Of a stretch of DNA of 64,000 nucleotides, positions 25,293-34,543 are shown in pieces. How positions within the stretch are numbered: position 1 is the stretch's first letter; the number at the start of each line of letters is the position of its first letter. Where the stretch lies: the NCBI RefSeq assembly GCF_000013705.1, contig NC_007947.1, positions 186,001-250,000 on the forward strand, read 5' to 3'. The notes under the pieces are model-generated. The model did not search any database and was not told the DNA's origin. It was given only the letters and a program-made list of their open reading frames with translations. The position numbers were made by a program, and so were the translations under genes. This DNA is from Methylobacillus flagellatus KT (GTDB taxonomy: Bacteria; Pseudomonadota; Gammaproteobacteria; Burkholderiales; Methylophilaceae).

Positions 25293-26720
25293 ATGATGAA
25301 AGCGCTTTATCCATTTGCATTACTCTTTGGCTTGACACCCATGGCGCTTGCCGATGGCTTGCCCGAGCTTGGCGACTATTCTGCCACCGTCATGTCGCCG
25401 CTGGACGAGCAGCGCATTGCCGATGAGATCATGCGCGATGTCTATGCCAGTAGCCAGGTGCTGGAAGATCCGGAGGTCAATGACTACATCACTGCGCTGG
25501 GCTACCGGCTTGCTGCCAATGGCCCAGACAAATACCAGCGCTTCAATTTCTTCGTGGTCAAAGACAGCAGCATTAACGCGTTTGCCATGCCTGGCGGCGT
25601 GATTGGCGTGCATACCGGCCTGCTGCTTGCCGCCAAGAACGAATCGGAAGTGGCAGGCGTGCTTGGCCATGAGATCGGACACGTGGTGCAGCGCCACCTC
25701 GCACGCATGCTGGCCAAGCAGAAGAACGATTCCGTCATCAGCATGGCGACCATGGCATTGGCGCTGCTCGCTGCGCGCAGTAACCCGCAATTGACCGGGG
25801 GCGCGCTGACTGCGGCGACTGCAGGGTCGATCCAGAAGCGGATCGACTATACGCGCGAACACGAGCGAGAAGCGGATCGCGTCGGCTTGCAGATCATGGC
25901 TGATGCGGGCTTCGATACCCGCGCCATGCCCTCTTTCTTTGAAACACTGCAAAAGGGTACGCGGTTCTCGGAAGGCAGTGCTCCTGCATTCCTGCGTACC
26001 CATCCCCTCACAGTGGAGCGGATTGCGGATGTGCGCAACCGGGTGGAGCAGGGCAGCTTCCGCGTCGTACAGGAAAATCCGGATTTTTATTTCATCAAGG
26101 CCAAGTTGCTTGCCAACATCGGTACTGCGGACAGCGCCATCAATATTTTTCGCATCAACCTGCAGGAAAAGCATTATGTCAATGAGGCCGCAGAACATTA
26201 TGGCATCGCACTTGCCATGTTGCGCAAGAATGATCTTGCCGGCGCACACAAAGAAGTTGCCTGGCTGCGCCAGCATACCGCATCGAATGCCCTGATAGAG
26301 ACGCTGGCAACCAAGGTGGCCGTGGCAGGGCAGCCACCTGCGGTGGCAGAACAACGCTATCTGGATGCGCTGGGCTTGTATCCGGGCCATCGTGCATTGA
26401 TCTATGGCTATGCTGAGCACTTGCTGGGATCGAGGCAATCGGAAAAGTTGTTGCAACTGATCGCGGACAAGCAGGCTCAGTTTCCAGATGATCCTTATTT
26501 CTACGAGTTGAAAGCGCGCGCCTACAGCATGCAGGGAAAATCCCTGCTGATGCACCAGGCACAGGGAGAGGCATATGTGCGGCGCTATAACTTGCGTGGT
26601 GCCGTAGAGCAAATGGACCTGGCAGCGAAGGCGGCAGATGGGGATTTTTATGAAAAATCCATTGTCGAGGCGCGCCTCAACCAGCTGCGCCGGCAGCTTG
26701 ATGACAAGAGGTCAAGTTGA
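25293..26720 (+). CDS. bepA: BepA-like M48 periplasmic metalloprotease with TPR domain
   Basis: About 475 residues. A signal peptide (ALYPFALLFGLTPMALA) is followed by an M48 protease domain with the zinc site GHEIGHVVQRHLA and third ligand in HEREADRVGLQIM. From about residue 290 on, helical repeats fit TPRs, as in BepA (YfgC), the periplasmic chaperone/protease that checks LptD and BAM assembly. The GTG at 25260 gives a non-signal N-terminal extension, so ATG 25293 or 25296 is preferred. The SoxY-like gene overlaps its stop by 4 bases, so they are co-transcribed. Confidence 0.9.
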   Translation: MMKALYPFALLFGLTPMALADGLPELGDYSATVMSPLDEQRIADEIMRDVYASSQVLEDPEVNDYITALGYRLAANGPDKYQRFNFFVVKDSSINAFAMPGGVIGVHTGLLLAAKNESEVAGVLGHEIGHVVQRHLARMLAKQKNDSVISMATMALALLAARSNPQLTGGALTAATAGSIQKRIDYTREHEREADRVGLQIMADAGFDTRAMPSFFETLQKGTRFSEGSAPAFLRTHPLTVERIADVRNRVEQGSFRVVQENPDFYFIKAKLLANIGTADSAINIFRINLQEKHYVNEAAEHYGIALAMLRKNDLAGAHKEVAWLRQHTASNALIETLATKVAVAGQPPAVAEQRYLDALGLYPGHRALIYGYAEHLLGSRQSEKLLQLIADKQAQFPDDPYFYELKARAYSMQGKSLLMHQAQGEAYVRRYNLRGAVEQMDLAAKAADGDFYEKSIVEARLNQLRRQLDDKRSS

Positions 26721-27184
26721 GGAAGCCCTGGATGAGCGCTGGGCGGCGCACGCTGTTGCAATGGCTAGCGGCCTGCTGTGTGATGCCGTGGCAAGCACTT
26801 GCTGCTTCGTGGCGCCTTCCGGTGATGGAACCCGGGCTGGCTGAGTCAGAAATGCAGGAGCCGGACAAGCTGGGCGATATCCAGGACAGTAGGATCGAGA
26901 TCGTGGCGCCGGCTTTGGCTGAAGATGGTTCCAGCATCCGGGTCGACATCATGAGCAGGATACAGGGAACGGAAGCCATTGCTTTGTATGCGAGCAACAA
27001 TCCAGAGTCTTTGATTGCCAACTTCACTTTCAGCCGTGGGGCACAGCCATGTGTCGTCACACATATCAGGCTTGCGCAGAGCCAAACCATTGAAGTCGTG
27101 GTGAAGGCTGGTAGCCGGTATTATCGGGCCAGCCGCCATATTGCCCTGACCAGTGCAGGAATGGTGAGGGATGCTCAGGGCTGA
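26717..27184 (+). CDS. SoxY-like protein lacking the sulfur-carrier cysteine
   Basis: A 155-residue protein with a twin-arginine signal (GRRTLLQWLAACCV) and an immunoglobulin-like domain resembling SoxY, the thiosulfate-oxidation carrier. In SoxY the chain ends in a flexible GGCGG arm whose Cys carries sulfur. Here it ends SAGMVRDAQG, and the only mature Cys is in the middle (GAQPCVVTH). Sulfur carriage in the usual way is therefore not possible. The gene overlaps the bepA-like stop and precedes a SoxZ-like gene, so a SoxYZ-like heterodimer is likely, with an unknown role. Confidence 0.72.
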   Translation: MRKPWMSAGRRTLLQWLAACCVMPWQALAASWRLPVMEPGLAESEMQEPDKLGDIQDSRIEIVAPALAEDGSSIRVDIMSRIQGTEAIALYASNNPESLIANFTFSRGAQPCVVTHIRLAQSQTIEVVVKAGSRYYRASRHIALTSAGMVRDAQG

Positions 27185-27188
27185 TGGC

Positions 27189-27521
27189 ATGACAGTACAG
27201 GCCCGGCTCAGTCACGGAGTAGCCGAGATAGTGCTGTCATTTTCCCTTCCCGTGGAGGACGGAATAAGGATGCAGGGTGCAGGTCCGGGAGTTTCTGCCT
27301 GTTTCATCCAGTTGGTGCAGGTCAGCCATAATGGACATCAAGTGCTGGAAGCGCATTTGAGCACCGGCACTGCCAGCGATCCTCAATTGGTTTTCTATGT
27401 AGCGGAAGCGAAGGCCGGGGATACAGTCAGCGTGACATGGCATGACAACAAGGGCCATAGTGGCCGTTATGCCATGACATTGACATCAGGGATGATTTTC
27501 CCGGCAGAGGCTAGGGTGTGA
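27189..27521 (+). CDS. SoxZ-like protein
   Basis: About 110 residues matching the single SoxZ domain: MTVQARLSHGVAEIVLSFSL at the start, ACFIQLVQVSHNGHQVLEAHL, and the C-terminal AKAGDTVSVTWHDNKGHSGR, where the GD.v.v.W.DN.G pattern is the SoxZ signature. There is no signal peptide, as in authentic SoxZ, which is exported as a passenger with Tat-borne SoxY. ATG 27189, just after the soxY-like stop, is taken as start; ATG 27171 is possible. It ends overlapping the convergent alcohol dehydrogenase by 11 bases. Confidence 0.75.
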   Translation: MTVQARLSHGVAEIVLSFSLPVEDGIRMQGAGPGVSACFIQLVQVSHNGHQVLEAHLSTGTASDPQLVFYVAEAKAGDTVSVTWHDNKGHSGRYAMTLTSGMIFPAEARV

Positions 27522-28584
27522 TGGCTACCTTGATGACGCCGTCACGCTGATTGGCGAACAAGTCGTAAGCCTCCTCGATCTCGCTGAGCTTGAAGCGATG
27601 GGTCACCAGATTGCTCAGGTCAGCGCGGCCCGAGCCGACTGCCTCCATCAGTCTGCGCATGCGCTCCTTGCCTCCGGGACAGAGGGTGGACACGATCGTG
27701 AAGTCCCCCAGTCCGGCCCCGAAGGCATCTAGTGGCAGCCTGAGGTCGGAGGAATAGACGCCCAGGCTGGACAAGGTGCCGCCCGGACGCAGCACGCGCA
27801 GGCTGGACTCGAATGTCTGTTGCACGCCCAGTGCCTCGATTGCGACATCCACGCCGCGTCCGTCTGTCAGCTTGAGAATTTCCTGCACCGGGTCATGAGT
27901 CTTGAAGTTGATGACATGGTCTGCGCCTAGCGCGCGGGCGATGTTGAGCCTGTCAGGAATGGAATCCACGCCGATGATCTTGGTGGCTCCCAGCAGTTTG
28001 GCGCCTGCGACGGCAGAGAGGCCGATGGGGCCCAGCGCAAATATCACCACTGTATCGCCAATCTTGATGTTGCCCCGCTCTGCGCCAGAGAAGCCGGTCG
28101 ACATGATGTCCGGACACATCAGTACTTGCTCGTCGCTGAGGTGGTCTGGGATCGGGCTCAGGTTAGCCATGGCATCCGGCACGCGCAGGAATTCCGCTTG
28201 GCTGCCGTCTATGGTGTTGCCAAATTTCCAGCCACCTGCCACCTTGAAACCGTGCGGGCTGTCCGGGCCATCCTGGGCGCCGATGCCGCACAGGCAGGCG
28301 TTGGAGTGCCCGCTGGGCGTGATCGCACCTGCGATGACGCGCTGGCCTACCTTGAAGCCGTGTACCTCTGACCCCAGCTTTTCAATGATGCCGACGGGCT
28401 CGTGTCCGACTGTCAGTCCTGCCGCAACTGGGTATTCACCCTTGAGGATATGCACATCTGTGCCGCAGATGGTCGTGGTGGTGATGCGGATCAAGGCATC
28501 CAGCGGGCCGATTTCAGGGACGGGCTTGTCGCGCAACGCTATTTTGCCGGGGGAGACGAATACAGCAGCTTTCATGGTAGCCAT
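27511..28584 (-). CDS. zinc-dependent alcohol dehydrogenase, MDR family
   Basis: A 357-residue medium-chain dehydrogenase. Catalytic zinc ligands are visible in TICGTDVH (Cys) and GHEP (His-Glu); the nucleotide-binding loop is ALGPIGLSAVAGAKLLGATK with the acidic VDSIPDR after it. The structural-zinc loop with four close Cys, usual in many MDR enzymes, is replaced by a stretch with only two Cys (NACLCG), as in tetrameric secondary alcohol dehydrogenases of the Thermoanaerobacter type. Substrate is not determinable; a short-chain alcohol or a butanediol-like compound is plausible. It is monocistronic. Confidence 0.88.
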   Translation of the reverse strand: MATMKAAVFVSPGKIALRDKPVPEIGPLDALIRITTTTICGTDVHILKGEYPVAAGLTVGHEPVGIIEKLGSEVHGFKVGQRVIAGAITPSGHSNACLCGIGAQDGPDSPHGFKVAGGWKFGNTIDGSQAEFLRVPDAMANLSPIPDHLSDEQVLMCPDIMSTGFSGAERGNIKIGDTVVIFALGPIGLSAVAGAKLLGATKIIGVDSIPDRLNIARALGADHVINFKTHDPVQEILKLTDGRGVDVAIEALGVQQTFESSLRVLRPGGTLSSLGVYSSDLRLPLDAFGAGLGDFTIVSTLCPGGKERMRRLMEAVGSGRADLSNLVTHRFKLSEIEEAYDLFANQRDGVIKVAITP

Positions 28585-28737
28585 TGAAATACTCCTTTTC
28601 CAAAAATGGTTATTGCCATGGTAACAAACTTTCCCCTTGATTGCTCATCGCAATATTGGCGCTTCCCAGGCTGGCTTCTGCTATAGGCGTCTTGGCAAAA
28701 TACAATTCACTGTGAACAGGGCTGTGCTGTACATCCA

Positions 28738-29355
28738 TCATGTAGACGTTTGCAGCAATTGCTTCAGCAATGGCAGTGTCACCGCTCGCTTGCTGATGAG
28801 CGACCATTCGTCCAGTGCGTCGATGGTGGCGATCAGGCTGGGCATATCCCGGCGCAGGTGGCGCAGGCAGTAGTCGAGCACTTCATCGGGAAGTTTCATC
28901 CCGCGTGCCTCGGCGTGGTTCTTCAATGCCTGGGTTTTTTCCTCATCACTCAGGGGATGCAGCTGATAACTCAGCCCCCAGGCCAGCCGGGTGGCAAGGT
29001 CGTCGCGCAAGCCCATCTGGCTGGGTGCGGCCAGGCCGCTGACGATCAGCCTGCCGCCGGATTCGCGCAATTGGTTATAAAGGTCGAACAAGGCGACCTG
29101 GTCGTCATTGGAAAGCAAATGCACATCGTCGACGCAGATCATGTCGAGGCCAGAGGCGCTGGCCAGCGCATTGCAGGCCTGGATCAAGTGGGTCTTGCCG
29201 CAGCCGGTTTCTCCCCAAAGGTAGATGAAGCGTGCATCATCGTGTTCAAGCACCGTGCGTCTTAGCTGGAACAGGGCTTCGGCATTGCGACCAGTCACGA
29301 AGTTGTCGAGGCTAGGTGCAGCGGGTGGCTGGATATCAAGCAGTAGTTGTTTCAA
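28738..29355 (-). CDS. hda: DnaA regulatory inactivator Hda
   Basis: A 205-residue AAA+ protein homologous to the ATPase part of DnaA and lacking the DNA-binding domain. It has the clamp-binding start MKQLLLDI, Walker A WGETGCGKTHL, Walker B ICVDDVHLL, and sensor segments around RDDLATRLAWGL. Hda with the DNA-loaded sliding clamp converts DnaA-ATP to DnaA-ADP and prevents re-initiation. The gene is divergent from purM, a common betaproteobacterial arrangement. Confidence 0.92.
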   Translation of the reverse strand: MKQLLLDIQPPAAPSLDNFVTGRNAEALFQLRRTVLEHDDARFIYLWGETGCGKTHLIQACNALASASGLDMICVDDVHLLSNDDQVALFDLYNQLRESGGRLIVSGLAAPSQMGLRDDLATRLAWGLSYQLHPLSDEEKTQALKNHAEARGMKLPDEVLDYCLRHLRRDMPSLIATIDALDEWSLISKRAVTLPLLKQLLQTST

Positions 29356-29502
29356 TATGGTTCACTTGCGGGCTGAGTTGGCAGGACGGTATCACTGCAC
29401 CCTGATTCCTGCGGAGGTCTTTATTATCGTCTGTGCAGTATTATCAGGTAAAATTGCGCGTTGATTATCTAAAATTTATCCTGTGGAAAGCGAGAACTCA
29501 AC

Positions 29503-30543
29503 TTGAATTCTGAAAAAAACTCGATTAGCTATCGCGATGCCGGTGTGGATATTGAGGCCGGGGATGCCTTGGTCGAGAGAATCAAGCCATTCGCAAAACG
29601 TACCATGCGTCCCGAAGTGCTGGGCGGTATCGGTGGTTTCGGCTCCTTGTTCGAAGTGCCGAAGAAATTCAAGAACCCGGTATTGGTGTCGGGTACCGAC
29701 GGCGTCGGCACCAAGCTCAAGTTGGCTTTCCAGCTCAACAAGCATGATACAGTAGGGATAGACCTGGTCGCCATGAGCGTCAATGATATCCTGGTGCAGG
29801 GGGCTGAGCCCTTATTCTTCCTCGACTATTTCGCCTGTGGCAAGCTGGATGTCGATACGGCGGCGCAGGTGGTGCAAGGCATTGCCGCAGGCTGCGAGCA
29901 ATCCGGCTGCGCGCTGGTCGGCGGCGAGACCGCAGAAATGCCTGGCATGTACCCGGCTGGCGAGTATGACCTCGCGGGGTTCGTCGTCGGGGCCGCCGAC
30001 AAGGATGCGCTGATCGACGGCTCCACCATCGCCGAGGGCGACGTGGTGCTGGGGTTGGCATCCAACGGCGCACATTCCAACGGCTATTCGCTGGTGCGCA
30101 AGCTGATTGATCTTTCTGGCGTCGACCTGGAGAGCGATTTTTATGGTCGTCCTTTCCGCGACGTGGTCATGGCGCCCACACGCATCTACGTAAAACCCAT
30201 CCTCAAGCTGCTGCAGGCAATCAAGGTCAAGGGCATGGCGCATATCACTGGCGGCGGCATTACCGAAAACGTGCCGCGTGTGTTGCCCGAGGGACTGACG
30301 GCCGAGGTGCGTCAGGGCAGCTGGGAGATTCCTCCGCTGTTTTCCTGGCTGCAGGAGCAAGGCAACATCACCGATCAGGAAATGTACCGGACGTTCAACT
30401 GCGGCATTGGCATGGTGGTGATCGTATCTGCACAGGACGTTGCAGCTGCCAAGGCGCTGTTGTCAGCCGAGGGCGAGCAAGTGTGGGAGATCGGGCGCAT
30501 CCGTGCGCAGGGAGCGGGCGAAGCACAGACCGTGGTTGTCTAA
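29503..30543 (+). CDS. purM: phosphoribosylformylglycinamidine cyclo-ligase
   Basis: A 346-residue purine biosynthesis enzyme forming AIR from FGAM with ATP. The N-terminus [20 protein letters not shown] and blocks [38 protein letters not shown] and [13 protein letters not shown] are diagnostic. The start is TTG at 29503, with a GGAAAG-like site upstream; there is no ATG or GTG that would keep the conserved N-terminus. In many relatives purN follows, but here the next gene is DUF3108. Confidence 0.95.
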   Translation: MNSEKNSISYRDAGVDIEAGDALVERIKPFAKRTMRPEVLGGIGGFGSLFEVPKKFKNPVLVSGTDGVGTKLKLAFQLNKHDTVGIDLVAMSVNDILVQGAEPLFFLDYFACGKLDVDTAAQVVQGIAAGCEQSGCALVGGETAEMPGMYPAGEYDLAGFVVGAADKDALIDGSTIAEGDVVLGLASNGAHSNGYSLVRKLIDLSGVDLESDFYGRPFRDVVMAPTRIYVKPILKLLQAIKVKGMAHITGGGITENVPRVLPEGLTAEVRQGSWEIPPLFSWLQEQGNITDQEMYRTFNCGIGMVVIVSAQDVAAAKALLSAEGEQVWEIGRIRAQGAGEAQTVVV

Positions 30544-30665
30544 AGAACTAAAGCACCATGGCTGTTGCCAACAGAATACTGCACGCACTTGAATAAGGAT
30601 GCTTCAAGTGATGTGCCAACTCAGGGCGATGAGATGCATTGCCCTTCGATGTCCCAGGAGGTCTC

Positions 30666-31361
30666 ATGTCTATATTTCGCTCCCTTGTTGCTAGTCTGCT
30701 GCTGCTTTGCTTGAGCAGTGTGGCAATGGCAGCACCCCAACGAGTGAAGCTCACTTATGAAGCCACGCGCAACGGCCAGCCGTTCGCGACGGTGAACGAA
30801 ACCTATCGTCAAGAGGGAAGCCGTTATCGTATTGAAAGCGTGACCAAGGGTATCGGCGTGTATGCCTTATTTGGCGAGCGTAGGTTGACCAGCGAGGGAG
30901 AAGTGACGGCACAGGGTCTGAAACCCGAGCATTTCGAACTGCACCAGGGAGATAATGAAAAACGCTCCCTGTACACCGATTTTGACTGGGCGAACAACCT
31001 GCTCAAGATGAAGGTCAAGGGCAAGCTCAATAGCGTGCCGCTAGTGGCAGGCGCGCAGGATATCAGCAGCTTTGTCTATCAATTCATGTTTGTCGCGCCT
31101 TCCGGCAGTGAGCTCATATTGCCGGTAACGACGGGCAAGAAGTTGCGTACCTATCATTACCATATTGATGCCAAGGATGAATTGATGGAAGTGGGCGCGG
31201 GCAAGTTCAAGGTCATGCATCTGAGCGAGGCGGTGCAGGATGAGGACGGCAAAGAGCTATGGTTGGCAGTGGAGCACCACCACCTGCCAGTCAAGCTCAG
31301 GATGATAGATGACAAGGGCAGCAAGATAGAACAGGTGCTTACCCACATCCACATAGAATAA
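30666..31361 (+). CDS. DUF3108 domain-containing exported protein
   Basis: A 231-residue protein with a signal peptide (LVASLLLLCLSSVAMA) and a beta-rich body fitting DUF3108: KLTYEATRNGQPFATVNETY, the GLKPEHFELHQGD segment and a closing RMIDDKGSKIEQVLTHI. Probably periplasmic or outer-membrane associated; no function is known. The start follows a strong AGGAGG site at 30655-30660, excluding the longer frame from 30639. It lies about 120 bp after purM. Confidence 0.85.
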   Translation: MSIFRSLVASLLLLCLSSVAMAAPQRVKLTYEATRNGQPFATVNETYRQEGSRYRIESVTKGIGVYALFGERRLTSEGEVTAQGLKPEHFELHQGDNEKRSLYTDFDWANNLLKMKVKGKLNSVPLVAGAQDISSFVYQFMFVAPSGSELILPVTTGKKLRTYHYHIDAKDELMEVGAGKFKVMHLSEAVQDEDGKELWLAVEHHHLPVKLRMIDDKGSKIEQVLTHIHIE

Positions 31362-31910
31362 TTCAGCCGCTATTGCCTGCATGGCTGGCTGACCAGAATC
31401 GCACTTCCCCTGATGAGCCTGTCCTGATATTGCCAGGTCATCAGCCTGGGGTTTGCCAAGCCAAGTGGATTCAATTCACCAAGTACCGCAGCGACATTTG
31501 CATGACGTGTCCGATGCTGCAAATCTGGCGTGAAATCAACGTCTGGATTTGGACTAAGCGGTTGAAAAAAGGGGATGCTCGCGGTTGTTGTTGGTAGGGG
31601 TCGCAGGCTGAACTTCCAGTCAATGGTAATAGATTGACTGTGCAACAGAGGTTTGCCGCTATGGATTGCCAACCCAGTATAGTTCAATACCAGCGACTGT
31701 TCATGTTCAACCTAATGTGGCGGGGTCATCACAAAAAACTGCAGGTGGCATATCCTGCACATTGCCAGGGCTGAGCATGATAGAAAGAAATACCAGTTAT
31801 GGCAGGTAGTGAATCATCGCTGCTGGTTAAAATGCGCAACACAGAAGAGAATGGCAACGTGATCTGGCAGATGGCCGTTCACATACCGATGGATTGATTG
31901 AAACGAGTGT
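31362..31910. other. 549-bp gap after the DUF3108 gene
   Basis: No convincing gene. A minus-strand frame of 105 codons (31370-31687) and some shorter ones exist, without recognisable motifs or a good ribosome site. An inverted repeat CTGATGA (31410-31416) with TCATCAG (31438-31444), holding an inner CCTG/CAGG pair, may end the DUF3108 transcript. This is the longest unexplained stretch in an otherwise tightly packed window. A decayed gene, a small RNA, or the leader of the downstream methyltransferase gene are all possible. Confidence 0.4.
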
Positions 31911-33161
31911 ATGAACCAAACGATATTGAGGCTTGCCGCCATCGCCCTGGCGGATGTATTGGGTAACCCTGGCCCGGCGGACGCCAAGCTGGGCAAGTTC
32001 TTCCGCGAGCATCGCGAGCTTGGTAACAAGGAGCGGGCCTGGGTTGCCGAGGCAGTTTATGGCGTTCTACGTCGCCGCTCGTTTCTGGTTTATCTGGCAG
32101 GCAATGAAGACCCACGCCGCCTGTTGGTGGCGTGGCTCGTGCGTGTGCAGGGGAACAGTCTGCGCGAACTGGACGAGCTGCTTAACCAGCAGCAGAAGGA
32201 GTGGGCGCACGAAATCAAGGCCAAGTCGACGGAGGGCTTGAGTCCTGCGATCCAGGCCGACTTGCCCGAGTGGCTGTGGCAACGATTGGAGTCTCAGTAT
32301 GGCGCAGAGGAGGCTCTGGTGATCGCACGCAGCATGCACAAGCCCGCCAGCCTGGATTTGCGTGTCAACCTGGTCAAGAGCAATCGCGAAGAAGTGCTGG
32401 CACGTTTCGCCAGCGAAAAGGCCGGGGCGGAAGCCACACCGTATTCTCCGACCGGCATTCGCCTGCCGCAGCGCATGTCCATTAACCGTCACCCTTTCTT
32501 TACCGAAGGCAAGATAGAGGTGCAGGATGAAGGCAGCCAGCTTCTGGCAATGCTGGTCGCACCGAGGCGCGGTGAAATGATCGCAGACTTCTGCGCTGGC
32601 GCCGGTGGCAAGTCATTGGCGCTAGGCGCATTGATGCGTAACACCGGCAGATTATATGCTTTCGATGTATCAGAAAGGCGTTTGCACAACCTCGGCCAGC
32701 GCCTCAAGCGTTCAGGCCTTTCCAACCTGCACAGCCAGGTCATCAGCAGCGAAAGCGATCCCAAGCTCAAACGTCTCAACGGCAAGTTCAACCGCGTGCT
32801 GGTGGATGCGCCCTGTAGCGGGCTGGGCACCTTGCGCCGCAACCCTGATCTCAAGTGGAAACAGACGCCGGAAGATATTGCAGAGCTGGTGGCCAAGCAG
32901 ACTGCAATCCTGCAGCGAGCAGCCAAGCTGGTGAAGGCTGGCGGCAGATTGGTCTATGCCACATGCAGCTTGCTGGCTGAGGAAAACGAGCAGGTGGCAG
33001 AGGCATTCCTGTCAGCGCATCCGCAGTTCACATTGATCAATGCGACAGAAATCCTTGCGCAGCAACAGGTTGAGCTGGATACTGGGACTTATTTGAAACT
33101 ACTGCCGCATCAACATGAAACCGATGGTTTCTTCGCTGCAGTGTTCGAACTCACTGCTTAA
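31911..33161 (+). CDS. RsmB/NOP family RNA (cytosine-C5)-methyltransferase, second copy
   Basis: A 416-residue protein with the m5C catalytic domain: SAM loop DFCAGAGGKSLALG, catalytic Cys in VDAPCSGLGTLRR and second Cys in ATCSLL. The N-terminal 150 residues are helical but do not match the NusB-like domain of RsmB as well as the gene at 10070-11347 does. Targets of this betaproteobacterial paralogue group are not known to me; rRNA or tRNA cytosines are plausible. The symporter gene follows 9 bp later. Confidence 0.88.
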   Translation: MNQTILRLAAIALADVLGNPGPADAKLGKFFREHRELGNKERAWVAEAVYGVLRRRSFLVYLAGNEDPRRLLVAWLVRVQGNSLRELDELLNQQQKEWAHEIKAKSTEGLSPAIQADLPEWLWQRLESQYGAEEALVIARSMHKPASLDLRVNLVKSNREEVLARFASEKAGAEATPYSPTGIRLPQRMSINRHPFFTEGKIEVQDEGSQLLAMLVAPRRGEMIADFCAGAGGKSLALGALMRNTGRLYAFDVSERRLHNLGQRLKRSGLSNLHSQVISSESDPKLKRLNGKFNRVLVDAPCSGLGTLRRNPDLKWKQTPEDIAELVAKQTAILQRAAKLVKAGGRLVYATCSLLAEENEQVAEAFLSAHPQFTLINATEILAQQQVELDTGTYLKLLPHQHETDGFFAAVFELTA

Positions 33162-33170
33162 GGAGTCAGC

Positions 33171-34430
33171 ATGAAGTTACCCAGCCTCAACACCCAGATA
33201 TTGCTTGGCGCGTTACTGGGTGTAGGGCTGGGATGGTTACTGGGCAACCTGCATCCGGAATCAACAGCGCAAGAAGCTGGCTTATATATCAGCACAATGG
33301 CAGGCGGTATTTTCATCGGACTGCTCAAGATGGTGCTGGTGCCATTGCTGTTCACCTCAATCGTCGTGGGCGTCGCCAGCTTGCAGGCGCACCAGCAGAT
33401 GCACCGTGTCTGGATTTCAACACTTGTTTTTTTCAGCATTTCCATGGCAATCGCCGTGCTGCTGGGACTGGTGGCAACTAATATATTCAAGCCTGGTGCT
33501 GGCATGCATCTCGACATGTTCGCCGATACCATGCAGAATTTTCATAGTGAAAAGCTGACGTTAGGTGAGTTTTTCAGCAATTTCCTGCTCGGATTATTCC
33601 AGAATCCTTTTGCGGCATTGGCGCAGAGTAATGTGCTGGCAGTGGTGATTTTTGCCTTGATCGTCGGCATTGCCATTGTGATGGGCGGCGAGCGCTACCG
33701 TAATTTCCTCAATATCATGCGTGAAGCCTTCGATCTGGTGATGATGGTGGTCGGATGGGTGATGCGCTTGGCGCCCATCGGCATCATGGCGTTACTCGCC
33801 AAGCTGGTGGCGACCCAGGATGCAGGCCTGTTCGCGAGCATGGGCGAGTTCATGCTGGTGGTGGTCGGGATTACCCTGGTGCATGGCATCATCATCCTGC
33901 CCGGCATCTTGTACCTGGTGACGCGGGTGACGCCGTGGACTTTCTGGAAAGGTGCCCGGGATGCCCTGGTCACGGCATTTGCCACGAGTTCCAGCTCTGC
34001 CACCATGCCGGTGACAATGCGCTGCGCCGAGCAGCAGTTAGGGGTGAGGCGTGACATCGCTGGATTCGTCGTGCCTCTGGGCGCTACCATCAATATGGAT
34101 GGCACGGCATTGTATGAAGCCTCAGCCGCGCTGTTTATCGCCAACCTGGCCGGGGTTGAACTCAATCTGGTGCAACAACTCATTGTATTCTTCATGGCGA
34201 TGCTGGCGTCGCTTGGCGCGCCTGGCATTCCAAGTGCCGGCATGGTCACCATGGTGATGGTGCTGCAATCGGTCGGGCTACCGGCAGAAGCGATCGCGAT
34301 CCTGTTGCCAATAGATCGCTTGCTGGACACAATACGCACAACAGTGAATGTTGAGGGCGATATGATTGGTAGCCTGATTGTGCAGGAAGTTGCCTCACCC
34401 CCCGACCGCCAGCCTGTTGCAGGTGGATGA
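33171..34430 (+). CDS. dicarboxylate/amino acid:cation symporter (DAACS family)
   Basis: A 419-residue inner-membrane transporter of the GltP/DctA family. Typical motifs: MVLVPLLFTSIVVGVASL in the N-terminal half, the serine-rich hairpin TAFATSSSSATMPVTM, the PLGATINMDGTALYEA motif that binds substrate and cation, and ASLGAPGIPSAGMVTM. The family imports glutamate, aspartate or C4-dicarboxylates with protons or sodium. The precise substrate cannot be told. A TAAGGAG site precedes the ATG. Confidence 0.92.
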   Translation: MKLPSLNTQILLGALLGVGLGWLLGNLHPESTAQEAGLYISTMAGGIFIGLLKMVLVPLLFTSIVVGVASLQAHQQMHRVWISTLVFFSISMAIAVLLGLVATNIFKPGAGMHLDMFADTMQNFHSEKLTLGEFFSNFLLGLFQNPFAALAQSNVLAVVIFALIVGIAIVMGGERYRNFLNIMREAFDLVMMVVGWVMRLAPIGIMALLAKLVATQDAGLFASMGEFMLVVVGITLVHGIIILPGILYLVTRVTPWTFWKGARDALVTAFATSSSSATMPVTMRCAEQQLGVRRDIAGFVVPLGATINMDGTALYEASAALFIANLAGVELNLVQQLIVFFMAMLASLGAPGIPSAGMVTMVMVLQSVGLPAEAIAILLPIDRLLDTIRTTVNVEGDMIGSLIVQEVASPPDRQPVAGG

Positions 34431-34501
34431 TTTTGTATAGAATTGTCCGCGCTGTCATCCAAACCGCTACTGATACGTTATAGGGAACGTGTCACTGGTA
34501 C

Positions 34502-34543
34502 TGGTCAAAGTGACCAATTTAATTGATAATATTTCTCAATTGG
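34502..34543 (+). promoter_or_regulatory. nested palindromes upstream of azurin, possible operators
   Basis: Within the 263-bp AT-rich region before azurin lie TGGTCA-AAG-TGACCA (34502-34516), then AATTGA (34521-34526) facing TCAATT (34536-34541), and wider CCAATT (34514-34519) facing AATTGG (34538-34543). Such compact symmetric sites are typical of dimeric regulators; the second is loosely FNR- or Fur-like, without matching either consensus. A stem (ATGCCC 34566-34571 with GGGCAT 34592-34597, plus TGATG/CATCA) follows downstream. No regulator can be named. Confidence 0.4.

Noticed and set aside
31370..31687. 105-codon minus-strand frame in the gap after the DUF3108 gene
   Set aside because: No motif, no ribosome site and no neighbour to support it. 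Noted only as part of the unexplained gap.
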